Source: Methanoculleus sp. (GTDB lineage: Archaea > Halobacteriota > Methanomicrobia > Methanomicrobiales > Methanoculleaceae). From it: a DNA stretch of 40,032 nucleotides. Within the stretch, counting starts at the first letter, position 1. Every line of letters begins with the position of its first letter. The stretch is taken from the NCBI GenBank assembly GCA_018433835.1, contig JAHDQM010000030.1, positions 1 through 40,032 on the forward strand, read 5' to 3'. This document shows, in pieces, positions 24,576 to 37,847 of this stretch. The notes beneath the pieces are model-generated. The model searched no databases, had not been told where the DNA came from, and saw only the letters and a list, made by a program, of their open reading frames with translations. Both the position numbers and the translations under genes were made by a program.

Positions 24576-26306
24576 ATGGCCGAGACGAGCGATATTTACG
24601 AAAAAGTCATGGACGTAGCCAGAAGACGTGGTTTCGTCTGGCCCTCATCCGAGATATACGGGTCGATCGCCGGGTTCATCGACTACGGCCCGCTCGGAGC
24701 GATGATGAAGAGGAACGTCGAGAACCTCTGGCGATCGTTCTACGTCTTCCAGGAAGGCTACTACGAGATCGAATGCCCCACTGTCGGCAATGAAGCAATC
24801 TTCGTCGCATCCGGTCATGTGAAAGAGTTCGCCGACAAGATGGTCCAGTGTCCGCACTGCGGTGAGTACCTCCGCGCCGACCACATCGCGGAGGGGAACG
24901 GCATCGAGAATGCAGGCACACTCCCGGCGGAGACGCTCCAGGCGGCGATCTACGAGCTGCCCTGTCCTGCATGCAAGGAACGCCTGGGCGAAGCCGGCGT
25001 CTTTGCGTTCAACCTGATGTTCGAGACGACCATCGGCCCCGGGTCGCAGCGGAAGGGCTACCTGCGCCCCGAGACCGCCCAGGGCATCTTCACCGACTTC
25101 TCCCGGCTCCTGCGCTTCTACCGGGACAAACTTCCCTTCGGCGCCGTCCAGATCGGGAAGTCCTACCGGAACGAGATCTCCCCCCGCCAGGGCATGATCC
25201 GGCTGCGGGAGTTCTCCCAGGCGGAGGCCGAGATCTTCGTCCACCCAGAGCAAAAGAACCACCCCGCCTTTTACCGCTATGCGGACTATACGGCGCCCCT
25301 CCTCACCCTCGCGCGGCAGCTCGAGAACCTTGAGCCGGCCGCAATCACGATGCGTGCCGCCGTTGACGAGGGGCTGATCGCAAACGAGTACGTCGCCTAC
25401 TATATCGCGCTCACGCACCGGATCCTGACCGCCATCGGCGTTGACCCGGCGAAACTCCGGTTCCGCCAGCACCTGACCGACGAGCGGGCGCACTACGCTG
25501 CCGACTGCTGGGACGCCGAGGTCTACTCCGAGCGCTTCGGGTGGGTGGAGATCGTCGGCATCGCCGACCGCACCAACTACGACCTGCGCTCGCACGCCGG
25601 GCATTCCGGCACCTCGATGACGGTCTTCATACCCTACGACGAACCGAAACGGGTCGTAAAAAGGCGGATCGTAGCCGACATGGGCGTGCTCGGCCCCCGG
25701 TTCCGCGGCAAGGCGAAGGCGATCGCGGATGCTCTGGCAGCATCTGAGCCGGGAGAGGACGGTGCGCGGGTCACCGTCGACGGCGAGGAGTTCTTCATCC
25801 CCGCCGACCTCTACCAGGTCCGGGAAGAGGAGGTCGAGGTCCGCGGCGAAGAGGTGATGCCCCACGTCATCGAGCCGTCGTACGGCATCGACAGGATGAT
25901 CTACGTAGTTCTCGAGCACAGCTACGCCGAGGAGGAGGTCGAGGGCGAGCTCCGGAAGGTCCTCCGGCTCCCGCCGGCGGTCGCACCGGTCCAGGTCGCC
26001 GTCTTCCCGCTGATGAACCGGGACGGCCTCGATGGAATCGCGCAGACGATCATGGAGAGGCTCACCGGATGCCGCATCCTCGCCCAGTACGACGACTCCG
26101 GCGCCATCGGCAGGCGTTACCGGAGGCAGGACGAGGTCGGAACACCCTTTGCCGTCACCGTCGACTACGATACGCTCGAGGACAACACCGCGACCATACG
26201 GGACCGCGACAGCATGGAGCAGGTCCGTATACCGGTCGAGCGGCTGCCGGAGATCCTCTCCGCACTCATCTCCGGCACCACCACATTCCGTGAACTCAGG
26301 GCATGA
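24576..26306 (+). CDS. glyS: Glycyl-tRNA synthetase, archaeal/eukaryotic dimeric type
   Basis: The 576-residue class II enzyme charges tRNA-Gly. Residues about 10-50 contain the family-specific F-V-W-P-S-S-E-I-Y-G and motif 1 (G-P-L-G-A-M-M-K-R-N). C-P-H-C and C-P-A-C pairs form a zinc knuckle in the first 150 residues. Motif 2 is F/Y-R-N-E-I-S-P-R-Q-G-M-I-R-L-R-E-F, and motif 3 is G-I-D-R-M-I-Y. The C-terminal 100 residues form the anticodon-binding domain. The ATG at 24576 is chosen over the upstream GTG at 24561. The hef start codon overlaps its stop (ATGA). Confidence 0.97.
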   Translation: MAETSDIYEKVMDVARRRGFVWPSSEIYGSIAGFIDYGPLGAMMKRNVENLWRSFYVFQEGYYEIECPTVGNEAIFVASGHVKEFADKMVQCPHCGEYLRADHIAEGNGIENAGTLPAETLQAAIYELPCPACKERLGEAGVFAFNLMFETTIGPGSQRKGYLRPETAQGIFTDFSRLLRFYRDKLPFGAVQIGKSYRNEISPRQGMIRLREFSQAEAEIFVHPEQKNHPAFYRYADYTAPLLTLARQLENLEPAAITMRAAVDEGLIANEYVAYYIALTHRILTAIGVDPAKLRFRQHLTDERAHYAADCWDAEVYSERFGWVEIVGIADRTNYDLRSHAGHSGTSMTVFIPYDEPKRVVKRRIVADMGVLGPRFRGKAKAIADALAASEPGEDGARVTVDGEEFFIPADLYQVREEEVEVRGEEVMPHVIEPSYGIDRMIYVVLEHSYAEEEVEGELRKVLRLPPAVAPVQVAVFPLMNRDGLDGIAQTIMERLTGCRILAQYDDSGAIGRRYRRQDEVGTPFAVTVDYDTLEDNTATIRDRDSMEQVRIPVERLPEILSALISGTTTFRELRA

Positions 26307-28552
26307 ACTACGTCTCCCACCCGCTGATCCGACCCCGGAGCATCGAGGAGCGGCGGTATCAACTCTCCATCGCGCTCAGGGCGCTCGACGCGAACACGAT
26401 GGTCGTCCTCCCGACCGGCCTCGGGAAGACGGCCGTCGCGCTCATCGTCGCGGCGTCCCGCCTCTACTCCCATCCGGGGAGGGTGCTGATGCTTGCGCCC
26501 ACGAAACCCCTGGTCGAGCAGCACCTCCGTTTCTTCAGGCAGTTCCTGCTCTCCCGGGACGGCTCCGAGCCCCAGGAGTCCGATTTTGCCATGTTCACCG
26601 GGGACACTCCCCCGGAGGAGCGGACCAGGGCCTGGGAGGCGTGCCGGGTCTGTTTCGCCACCCCGCAGGTGATCAAGAACGACTGCCTGGCAGGGAGATA
26701 CGGCCTCGCCGACGTCGTGCTGCTGGTCGTGGACGAGTGCCACCGGGCGGTGGGGAACTACGCCTACGTCTTCCTCGCCGGGCACTACTGCGCCGCGGCG
26801 AGGGAGCCCCTGCTGCTCGCGATGACCGCCTCTCCCGGAGGGGACCAGGCGAAGGTGCAGGAGGTCTGCAACAACCTGCATATCGAGGCGGTCGAGACAC
26901 GGGTGGAGACCGACGAGGACGTCCACCCCTACATCCACGAGCGCGATATCCAGTACGTCGACGTCTACCTGCCCGAAGAACTGCAGGCGGCGCTCGTCGT
27001 CCTCCGGGGGCTCGTGGAGTCGCGTCTTGCCCGGCTCGCGAAACTCAATTTCCGGGTTCCGAAACCCGACAAGCTCTCGATGAAGGCGCTCAACGCCCTA
27101 AACGCCCAGATCCAGCAGCGTATACGGTCACGTGACCCCTCTGCGTTCATCGCGGCGTCCCTGCACGCCGAGTGCATGAAGCTCCGCCATGCCATCTCGC
27201 TCGTCGAGACTCAAGGAAGCGAGGCGCTCAAACTGTATCTCGCCCGGCTCGGCGCGGAAGGTGCCTCGAGCGCAGGGAGCAAGGCGAGCAAGCGCCTCGT
27301 CGCCGACCCCGCCTACCAGAGCCTCGTCGAGGCCGCCGCCGGCTGGAAGGAGGAACTCCACCCCAAGACTTCAATCGTCCGCGAACTCGTGCGGGCGCAG
27401 CTTGCGGCGCACCCGGACAGCCGGATCATCGTCTTTGCCACCTACCGCGACACCGTCCAGACGCTCGTCGACGCGCTCACCGCGGGCGGCATCGCCTGCG
27501 AGCGGTTCGTCGGCCAGGCCTCCCGGGACGCGGAGCGGGGGCTCTCGCAGAAAGAGCAGATCGCGAGCCTCGCCCGGTTCCGGGAGGGTGAGTTCAGGTG
27601 CCTGGTCGCGACCTCCGTGGGCGAGGAAGGGCTCGACGTCCCCTCCACCGATATGGTGATCTTTTACGAGGCCGTCCCCTCGGAGATCCGGAGCATCCAG
27701 CGGAAGGGGCGGACCGGGAGGAGCGGCAGCGGCACGATCGTCGTGCTGGTGACGAAAGGCACGTCTGATGAGACGTTCCGGTACGTGAGCCAGACCCGGG
27801 AGCGGGCGATGGTGACCGGGATCAGGAGCATGAGCACCGCGCCCGCATCCGCCCCCACCCCGTCCGTCCCGGCCGCCGCCAGACAGACGGACTTCCTTGC
27901 GTTTGCCCCCGCGGGGCCGGCGATCACCGTCGACGACCGGGAGACGTCGTCACGGGTCGCCGGGCGCCTGCACGAACTCGGGGCGTCGATCACGCTGGAG
28001 CGCCTCGAGTTCGGCGACTACGCCATCGGCGACCGTATCCTCGTCGAGCGCAAGACCGTGCAGGATTTCATGAACACCCTCGTCGAGCGGGACCTCTTCG
28101 GGCAGATCAGGGCCATGGCCGACGCGGTGCCGCGTCCCGTCCTGATCATCGAGGGAGAGGACGATCTCTATGCGGTGCGGAATATCCACCCGAACGCCGT
28201 CCGGGGCACGCTTGCCGCCATCACGGTCGATATGGGCGTCGCGCTGATGCGCACGCGGGACGCGGACGACACCGCCGAGGTGCTCTACGTCCTCGCACAG
28301 CGGGAAGGGAGCGAGCGGGGGGAGCGGAAGGTGCACCCGAAGAAGTCCTACCGGTCGGTCCGCGAGGAGCAGGAGTACGCGCTCGCCGCGTTCCCGAACA
28401 TCGGCCTTAAGAGTGCACGGCTCCTCCTCGAACATTTCGGGTCGCTCAAGGCGATCATCGATGCCGAACCGGAGGAACTGGCGTCGGTGCATGGGATCGG
28501 GGAAAAGACCGCCCGTGCGATATGGGACCTTGCCCGCAGGCCTTACCGCTGA
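26303..28552 (+). CDS. hef: Hef: archaeal FANCM/XPF-like helicase-nuclease
   Basis: The 749-residue protein joins a superfamily 2 helicase to an XPF nuclease. Helicase motifs include P-T-G-L-G-K-T (Walker A, ending at 43), D-E-C-H (144-147), T-A-S-P-G and, in the second domain, the Q-R-K-G-R-T-G-R motif VI. From about residue 540 an ERCC4 nuclease begins (V-D-D-R-E; E582-R-K584 and D588), then tandem helix-hairpin-helix motifs (F-P-N-I-G-L-K-S-A and V-H-G-I-G-E-K-T-A). Hef processes stalled replication forks. All catalytic residues I can place are present. Its ATG overlaps the glyS stop, so the two are co-expressed. Confidence 0.96.
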   Translation: MNYVSHPLIRPRSIEERRYQLSIALRALDANTMVVLPTGLGKTAVALIVAASRLYSHPGRVLMLAPTKPLVEQHLRFFRQFLLSRDGSEPQESDFAMFTGDTPPEERTRAWEACRVCFATPQVIKNDCLAGRYGLADVVLLVVDECHRAVGNYAYVFLAGHYCAAAREPLLLAMTASPGGDQAKVQEVCNNLHIEAVETRVETDEDVHPYIHERDIQYVDVYLPEELQAALVVLRGLVESRLARLAKLNFRVPKPDKLSMKALNALNAQIQQRIRSRDPSAFIAASLHAECMKLRHAISLVETQGSEALKLYLARLGAEGASSAGSKASKRLVADPAYQSLVEAAAGWKEELHPKTSIVRELVRAQLAAHPDSRIIVFATYRDTVQTLVDALTAGGIACERFVGQASRDAERGLSQKEQIASLARFREGEFRCLVATSVGEEGLDVPSTDMVIFYEAVPSEIRSIQRKGRTGRSGSGTIVVLVTKGTSDETFRYVSQTRERAMVTGIRSMSTAPASAPTPSVPAAARQTDFLAFAPAGPAITVDDRETSSRVAGRLHELGASITLERLEFGDYAIGDRILVERKTVQDFMNTLVERDLFGQIRAMADAVPRPVLIIEGEDDLYAVRNIHPNAVRGTLAAITVDMGVALMRTRDADDTAEVLYVLAQREGSERGERKVHPKKSYRSVREEQEYALAAFPNIGLKSARLLLEHFGSLKAIIDAEPEELASVHGIGEKTARAIWDLARRPYR

Positions 28553-28923
28553 CCCAGTGTTGCGAGCGCTTCGGCGCCCTTTTTAACCGCCTTCATCAGG
28601 GTCAGGCATTCGCCGGCTCTCTGCTCGCCCCTGATCCGTTCACAGAGGTCGACGATCGTCCGCTCGAGTTCCGCGGCAACCCGGCCCTGTGGTTCCCGGG
28701 CGGCCGCAGCCGGTGCAGGGGACTGCCCGGGCTCCCGGACCTCGCCGGGCGGCTCCGGTTCCAGAAGAGACTCGCTGGAGGTTACCCGCGGACAGATCAC
28801 GCACTGTGTCTCTCCCTTATATTCAAACAGGGGGTACCCGCAGACCTTGCAGGATTTGGCGAGCATCTTTCCTCCTTTCAGGAGGTACTCGGCCATGACT
28901 TCGTCAGCCTGATCAGCCGTCAT
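28543..28923 (-). CDS. Sjogren/scleroderma autoantigen 1 (p27)-family zinc protein
   Basis: The 126-residue protein has an N-terminal helical segment (M-A-E-Y-L-L-K-G-G-K-M-L), a treble-clef-like zinc site with C25-x2-C28 and C41-x2-C44, a proline- and glutamate-rich linker (about 50-80) and a C-terminal helix. This is the archaeal autoantigen p27 pattern; function unknown. A GGGAG lies about 9 bases before the ATG, and a TATA box is centred 27 bases upstream. Its 3' end overlaps the convergent hef end by 10 bases. Confidence 0.88.
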   Translation of the reverse strand: MTADQADEVMAEYLLKGGKMLAKSCKVCGYPLFEYKGETQCVICPRVTSSESLLEPEPPGEVREPGQSPAPAAAAREPQGRVAAELERTIVDLCERIRGEQRAGECLTLMKAVKKGAEALATLGQR

Positions 28924-28943
28924 TTCGTCGAACTCCCTTAATC

Positions 28944-28956
28944 AACTTATATATGT
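28944..28956 (-). promoter_or_regulatory. TATA box of the p27-like gene
   Basis: On the minus strand ACATATATAAGTT is centred about 27 bases before ATG 28923, implying transcription starts almost at the start codon. The UPF0147 gene starts divergently about 35 bases to the right. Confidence 0.55.
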
Positions 28957-28989
28957 CTGGATGCCATTAATAATAGAGGGGTAATTCTA

Positions 28990-29253
28990 ATGGCAAGTCC
29001 AGACGAAACAATACGGATCTGCATCCAGATGCTGCAGAATATCAGTGAGGATTCCACCATTCCACGCAATATCCGGCGCGTCGCAGACGCGACCAAAACG
29101 GTTCTCCAGGACGAATCCCGGAGCATCGGTCTCCGCGCTGCAACCGCAATATCCATGATCGACGAGATCAGCAACGACCCGAACATGCCGGTCCACGCAC
29201 GGACCCGTATCTGGGAACTGGTATCTCAGCTGGAAACGGTACCTCTCGATTAA
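28990..29253 (+). CDS. UPF0147 family protein
   Basis: The 87-residue, all-helical protein begins M-A-S-P-D-E-T-I and contains the family core [13 protein letters not shown] and the [17 protein letters not shown] block. UPF0147 is a small conserved archaeal family without known activity. GAGGGG (28976-28981) precedes the ATG by 8 bases. The gene is divergent from the p27-like gene, sharing a compact promoter region. Confidence 0.93.
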   Translation: MASPDETIRICIQMLQNISEDSTIPRNIRRVADATKTVLQDESRSIGLRAATAISMIDEISNDPNMPVHARTRIWELVSQLETVPLD

Positions 29254-29389
29254 CCAATTCTTCCTGAACTATTCCGGCGAAGACCGAAAGCAGGGTGATT
29301 TATCCGGGGTTGCCTTTCTGGCGCCGCACCCTGCCCGTCGTATGCCATCCGGCAGCCGGAGCCGTATGTCTCACCCAATTTTGCGGCGT

Positions 29390-29803
29390 TCAGCCCTGGA
29401 CGGTGACGTAGATCGTCCGCTCGCGGCTCGACCGCACGTCGAGCTCCAGGAGGACGACCTGCTGCCAGGTGCCGCACGCGAGCCTGCCCTCGATGACCGG
29501 GACGGAGAGCGAGGGGCCGACGATCGCCGCCCTGACATGGGACCGCCCGTTGCCGTCGCCCCATGCCGCATCGTGCGCGTAGGGAATATCGGCCGGGGCG
29601 ATGACCGAGAGCGCCCGACGGAGGTCGGAGAGCACCCCGGGTTCGTACTCGATGGTGGTGACGGCGGCGGTCGAGCCTGAGACGAAGACGTTTGCAAGGC
29701 CTTCCCGCACGCCGCTCTCGGCAATCGCCTGCGCTATTTGGGGCGTGAGGTTGACGATCTCCCCCTCCCCGTGCGTATCCACCTGAATTGTCGTACGGAA
29801 CAT
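29390..29803 (-). CDS. YjbQ/UPF0047 family protein
   Basis: The 137-residue protein has the ordered UPF0047 pattern: a V-S-G-S-T-A-A-V-T-T-I-E-Y-E-P strand, Y-A-H-D, D-G-N-G-R-S-H-V-R-A-A-I-V-G-P-S, and C-G-T-W-Q-Q followed by E-R-T-I-Y-V. The conserved His residues suggest metal binding. Some homologs have weak thiamine-phosphate synthase activity in vitro, and the family is often annotated that way; the real substrate is unproven. It is transcribed towards the UPF0147 gene with 136 bases between them. Confidence 0.93.
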   Translation of the reverse strand: MFRTTIQVDTHGEGEIVNLTPQIAQAIAESGVREGLANVFVSGSTAAVTTIEYEPGVLSDLRRALSVIAPADIPYAHDAAWGDGNGRSHVRAAIVGPSLSVPVIEGRLACGTWQQVVLLELDVRSSRERTIYVTVQG

Positions 29804-29995
29804 ACTACGGACACCTCATCCAGGCATCCTGTTGTCCCTCATCCGGATAAAACCCGCGGAAAGCGACGGCGATACGAGGGACCGTGAGCCAGCACGTTAG
29901 GAGGGCGGTTCCCGGTGCGGAGAGGCTGCCCGGGGTGTGCTCGCCGTAAACGCTTTATAGGTGAGGCGGGTATTTCCTCCCCGGAGATGGTGTTT

Positions 29996-30211
29996 ATGCC
30001 CTATCGATGGAACAACAGACAGGATGTGGACGAGGCGGTCGTCGTCGTGATGAACACGCTTGATTCGGGCCAGGAGATCCGGGGGTGGCTGATGCGGACC
30101 CTGCAGCAGGCGATCAACGAGTCCGACCCGCAGCTCTCGCAGTACTTCTTCGCAGAGCTTGAGCGGCACCGGCCCACAGCGCTCAGGTACTTCAAGAAAC
30201 CGGAATTTTAG
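29996..30211 (+). CDS. Small conserved methanogen protein, function unknown (71 aa)
   Basis: A GGAGATGG lies upstream of the ATG at 29996, while the ATG at 29987 sits directly on it, so 29996 is preferred. The 71-residue product (M-P-Y-R-W-N-N-R-Q-D) is predominantly helical, with W-L-M-R-T-L-Q-Q-A-I and a Y-F-F-A-E-L-E-R-H segment. I know of no function. A TATA-like TTTATAG is at about 29953-29959. A hairpin with a T-run follows the stop. Confidence 0.7.
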   Translation: MPYRWNNRQDVDEAVVVVMNTLDSGQEIRGWLMRTLQQAINESDPQLSQYFFAELERHRPTALRYFKKPEF

Positions 30212-30223
30212 CTTATTTTGGCC

Positions 30224-30253
30224 GGGGAGCGGTTCGAGAACGCCTCCCCTTTT
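30224..30253 (+). terminator. Hairpin plus T-run after the small methanogen gene
   Basis: GGGGAG (30224-30229) pairs with CTCCCC (30244-30249), extended by CG/CG with a one-base bulge, and TTTT follows at 30250-30253. It lies 12 bases after the stop codon and before the convergent gyrA end. Confidence 0.45.
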
Positions 30254-30328
30254 GCTGATTATCACCAGGCCGAAGAAGAGTGTTTCTGTGGTAGTTTCAG
30301 ACAGGAAGAGGGCGGGAACGAAGAGGCC

Positions 30329-34763
<4,435 letters not shown>

Positions 34764-34768
34764 TCACA

Positions 34769-34777
34769 GTATATATT
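34769..34777 (-). promoter_or_regulatory. TATA box of the gyrB-gyrA operon
   Basis: On the minus strand the sequence reads ATATATACT, centred 55 bases before the start, which leaves a leader of about 28 bases holding the GGAGGT. Further AT-rich words (TTATAAAA, ATATAAG) lie just upstream up to 34800. Confidence 0.6.
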
Positions 34778-34933
34778 GGTTTTATAACCACTTATATTGT
34801 ATGGCTCCGGAAAACTCCCTGTTTTGGGGTTACCCTGCCGGTCCACAGTTCGATGGAGCCTCCACGCGAGCGCGCCCCGAGAGATCGGGCATCCCGACCG
34901 ATCCCGGTCTTTAGGCGGGAGAAAGCGCTCCCG

Positions 34934-35248
34934 TCAGTCGTACTTCCCTGTATCCGGATCGGGTATGCCGAGGTGCGTATCGACTGCGATCGCGAGCCGG
35001 TTGAGGACCCTCTTGATGTCCGCCGCGTCCTCTTTGTCCAGGGTGCCCGGCTGGTGCCAGATCACCATCTTGCGGAGACGCTCAACGAGTTCCTCGATCT
35101 CGGTTCCCCTGAACTGCTCCGGCACAATGAAGTCGTTGAGGTGATCCGCGGCGCCATAGAAGGCTTTCTCGGGGGGCAGGCCGAAGTGCCGTGAAAGCAG
35201 CATCAGGTTGACGACGAACCCTCTGCCGAATTCGCTCTTTGCGGGCAT
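34934..35248 (-). CDS. Conserved protein of unknown function (104 aa)
   Basis: The 104-residue soluble protein starts M-P-A-K-S-E-F-G-R-G-F-V-V-N-L-M-L-L and continues as amphipathic helices, with R-L-R-K-M-V-I-W-H near the middle and a D-T-H-L-G-I-P-D-P-D-T-G-K end. No cysteines or membrane segments. I believe similar proteins occur in other methanogens, without known role. A GGGTAAT lies directly before the ATG; ribosome-binding is weak. Confidence 0.7.
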   Translation of the reverse strand: MPAKSEFGRGFVVNLMLLSRHFGLPPEKAFYGAADHLNDFIVPEQFRGTEIEELVERLRKMVIWHQPGTLDKEDAADIKRVLNRLAIAVDTHLGIPDPDTGKYD

Positions 35249-35414
35249 ATTACCCTATGCACCGCCGGTCGATATGAACGATCCGTTTTTTCGCGTACCG
35301 AAGTTGTCCTGAAACGGTTCCGGGTCTGCGGGTTCGTCTCTCCTCAATTGTGCCAGCCCACCTCCGATTTAGCGTTCATCTTTGGCCTGTCATTATCTGG
35401 CACATCATGATGCT
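35249..35414. other. Non-coding stretch before the hairpin element
   Basis: This stretch joins the small gene's promoter to the repeat element. It has no frame that looks coding. Together with 35616-35820 it brackets the element, so 572 bases here carry no recognisable gene. Confidence 0.5.
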
Positions 35415-35615
35415 GTGCACGGATTTCTATCGAGTATCGCCTTAGGGGGTGGGGACAAAGGGGAGTGCGAGCGCAGCGAGCATGAGAAACCCGGAGGGTT
35501 TCGAGGGGGGAGACCCCCCTCCCCACCTGACGGTGGTCAAACTCCGTTCCTGCGGAACGTCGTCCTCCCCTTCAACCCCTCCCCGAGTGGCGATATCCCC
35601 ACGGTCCAGTGTATC
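35415..35615. repeat. Hairpin-rich non-coding element B
   Basis: The left end reads GTGCACGGATTT, then TATCGCC, then GGGGGTGGGG; the right end, read on the other strand, reads CACTGGACCGTGGGG, TATCGCC, CGGGGAGGGG. The ends are thus imperfect inverted repeats. Inside are four stems with very short loops: GAAACCC-GGA-GGGTTTC (35486-35502), AGGGGGG-AGA-CCCCCCT (35504-35520), CCACC/GGTGG (35523-35536) and CGTTCC-TGC-GGAACG (35545-35559). Ends and hairpin style match element A and the window end. Confidence 0.7.
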
Positions 35616-35820
35616 GGGCGAACCGGGAAAAACCAGCCCATTCAACCCCTGCATCCTATATTTTGCTATCCACCGGTCGAGTCTGTGGCCGATATAGGGG
35701 CCCATAGGCATTTGGAGATACTCTCTTCCTTAGAGCCAGGAACGCACTCACTGCGGTTGCTAGCCACAGGATAAAATGTCCGGTGTACGAGAAACACCTG
35801 AGGTTCCAAACTGCCCTGAT

Positions 35821-36636
35821 CTACGGCTGCAAACAGATCAGCACCGTAGAGAGCACGATGAAGGCAAGCGTCGCGACAAAGAATACGGTCTCTCCTGCAC
35901 GGAGGGGTTTTCGCTTAATGTAGAGGCCGGCGTTTGCCCCGTAGCCCCGGCAGAGCATGCTCGTGTAGGTGCGCTCGCCCTGCTCGTAGGACCGGATGAA
36001 GATCGTCCCGACCGTGTAGCCGACCTGGTGCAGCCGGTAGCGGTAGGGGAGGTTGCGGTCGAGTGGATCGAAACACCGGGTCTCCATCGCGGTCCGTATC
36101 TTGCCGAACATATCAGCAAAGACAAAGATGTAGCGGACCATCATCCCGAGCGTGAGGGTAAACTCCCTGGGCAGGCCGAGCCTGCCCGCTGCCTCAATCA
36201 TGTCCTGCATCCTCGTCGTCGACGAAAGCAGGATGACGAACGAGATGCTGACGATGAACTTCACAAGAAGGATCGAAGCAAACTGCACCGACTCCGCGTA
36301 GACCTCGATCCCGAAAGGGAGAGTCGCAATTGTATGAAAAACCTCATAATAGGGGTTTTTTACGAATACCTGAAACCCGACCAGGAAGATCCCGAACGGC
36401 AGGATGAGCACGAGCCTCCGGAGGTAGACGGCCGGCGAGAGGCGCGATGCGGCCCAGAGAAGAGCAAAGAGAGCAAGGAGGACGGCGCCGACCTCGTAGA
36501 CCCTCGTCGAGTACGGCACGGCTACGATGGCCACGATGGCAGCGAGGGCTATGAGGAGTTTAATCCTTGCGTCCAGCCGGTGGACGATGCTCGCTCCGTA
36601 AGCATGCTTCTCGATAAAGTAGAGATCGTCGATCAT
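35821..36636 (-). CDS. cbiQ: Cobalt/nickel ECF transporter transmembrane protein CbiQ
   Basis: The 271-residue membrane protein has about five helices and is the energy-coupling component linking CbiM to the CbiO ATPase. It opens with the H-R-L-D-A-R-I-K segment typical of EcfT/CbiQ, and ends in cytoplasmic coupling helices carrying R-T-A-M-E-T-R-C-F and Y-T-S-M-L-C-R-G-Y-G, which match the A-R-G coupling motifs in diverged form. Its start codon overlaps the cbiO stop (ATGA). It is the last gene of the operon. Confidence 0.94.
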   Translation of the reverse strand: MIDDLYFIEKHAYGASIVHRLDARIKLLIALAAIVAIVAVPYSTRVYEVGAVLLALFALLWAASRLSPAVYLRRLVLILPFGIFLVGFQVFVKNPYYEVFHTIATLPFGIEVYAESVQFASILLVKFIVSISFVILLSSTTRMQDMIEAAGRLGLPREFTLTLGMMVRYIFVFADMFGKIRTAMETRCFDPLDRNLPYRYRLHQVGYTVGTIFIRSYEQGERTYTSMLCRGYGANAGLYIKRKPLRAGETVFFVATLAFIVLSTVLICLQP

Positions 36637-37466
36637 TCTCGTCTCGCGTAGGCGTCGAGGAACGACTTCTTCGCGTCTTCGTAGGTGTAGGCCGTATCGA
36701 TGGCGACACCGCTCTCCTGCAGCGACCGGATCAATTTCGGTATGGGCGGCACGTCGAGCCTTGTTCGGGCGAGCAGCTCCGGCCGGGCGAAGACCTCCCC
36801 GACCGTCCCGGAGCCCACGACTCTTCCCCGGTCCATCACGTAGATGAAGTCCGCCATCTCCGCCACGAGGTCGAGATGGTGGGTCGAGAAGATCACCGTC
36901 ATACCGTACTCCTCGGGCAGCCGGTTGACGAACTCCACGAGGTCGGCGACACCCTGGGGGTCGAGCCCCGCGGTCGGCTCGTCGAGCACCAGCACCTGCG
37001 GCTCCATCGCGAGGATGCCTGCGATGGCGACCCGTTTCTTCTCGCCGCCCGAGAGGTGGTGCGGCACGCGCTCGCGCAGTTCCTCGATCCCAAGGAGGTG
37101 CAGGGCCTCCTCGACACGGTGGGCGACTGTCTCCTCGTCGAGGCCGAGGTTGGTCGGGCCGAACGCAACGTCCTGCTCTACGGTGGGGGAGAAGATCTGG
37201 TCGTCGGGGTTCTGGAAGACGATCCCGACGAACTTGCGCACCTCGCGGACGTTCTCCTTCGTGATAGGCTCGCCCCTGACCAGCATCTCGCCTGACGTAG
37301 GTTTGAGGATGCCGTTGAAGTGCTTGAATAGGGTGCTCTTTCCGGCGCCGTTCGGCCCGATGACGGCGATGCGGGACTTCCTCTCTGCGACGAAGTTCAC
37401 GCCCTCGAGGGCGTGGACGTTGCCGCGATAGATGTGTGTGAGATCGCGGGTCTCGAGCAGGTGCAT
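36633..37466 (-). CDS. cbiO: Cobalt/nickel ECF transporter ATPase CbiO
   Basis: The 277-residue ABC ATPase has Walker A G-P-N-G-A-G-K-S-T (37-45), Q-loop F-Q-N-P-D-D-Q, signature L-S-G-G-E-K-K-R (138-145), Walker B V-L-V-L-D-E-P (158-164) with catalytic E163, and the switch His in S-T-H-H. N-P-D-D-Q-I-F-S and P-T-V-E-Q-D-V-A-F-G-P are typical of CbiO/EcfA. It lies 30 bases after cbiN and overlaps cbiQ by 4 bases. Confidence 0.96.
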   Translation of the reverse strand: MHLLETRDLTHIYRGNVHALEGVNFVAERKSRIAVIGPNGAGKSTLFKHFNGILKPTSGEMLVRGEPITKENVREVRKFVGIVFQNPDDQIFSPTVEQDVAFGPTNLGLDEETVAHRVEEALHLLGIEELRERVPHHLSGGEKKRVAIAGILAMEPQVLVLDEPTAGLDPQGVADLVEFVNRLPEEYGMTVIFSTHHLDLVAEMADFIYVMDRGRVVGSGTVGEVFARPELLARTRLDVPPIPKLIRSLQESGVAIDTAYTYEDAKKSFLDAYARRE

Positions 37467-37496
37467 AACAGCAAAAAGTGGGGGTTTTTCAGGTAT

Positions 37497-37847
37497 CTAA
37501 TTATCGGGCCGTGCGGAAACCTTCGCAACGGCGAATACCAGTATGAGCATAAGAAGCGTGCCTATCACGACCGCAAACACCTCTCCGAGCTTATCCATTC
37601 CGGGGATGCTGTAATCAGGCATGAACGCTTCATACGAGAAGTCGTTCCCGGTCGTGGCGATTGCCTGCTCCTCCGCGGTGCCGGCGGCATCCTCATCCAG
37701 TTCGCTGCCCATGAAGGGTTTGGCTTCGTAGATGCTGAAGAATGCGCTCTCAAGCCCGTCGGGGTCTCCTGACGCGAGGAACGGCGCGGCAACGGCGATC
37801 ACGAGAGCAATCACCACACCGATGATGACGAACTGTTTCGTCTCCAT
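37497..37847 (-). CDS. cbiN: Cobalt/nickel transporter accessory protein CbiN/PDGLE type
   Basis: The 116-residue protein has an N-terminal membrane helix (7-25), an extracytoplasmic segment beginning D-P-D-G-L-E, and a C-terminal helix (about 88-110). P-D-G-L-E is the defining motif of the PDGLE/CbiN-like partner that loads metal into CbiM. Its ATG overlaps the cbiM stop (TAATG), so translation is coupled and equal amounts are expected. Confidence 0.9.
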   Translation of the reverse strand: METKQFVIIGVVIALVIAVAAPFLASGDPDGLESAFFSIYEAKPFMGSELDEDAAGTAEEQAIATTGNDFSYEAFMPDYSIPGMDKLGEVFAVVIGTLLMLILVFAVAKVSARPDN

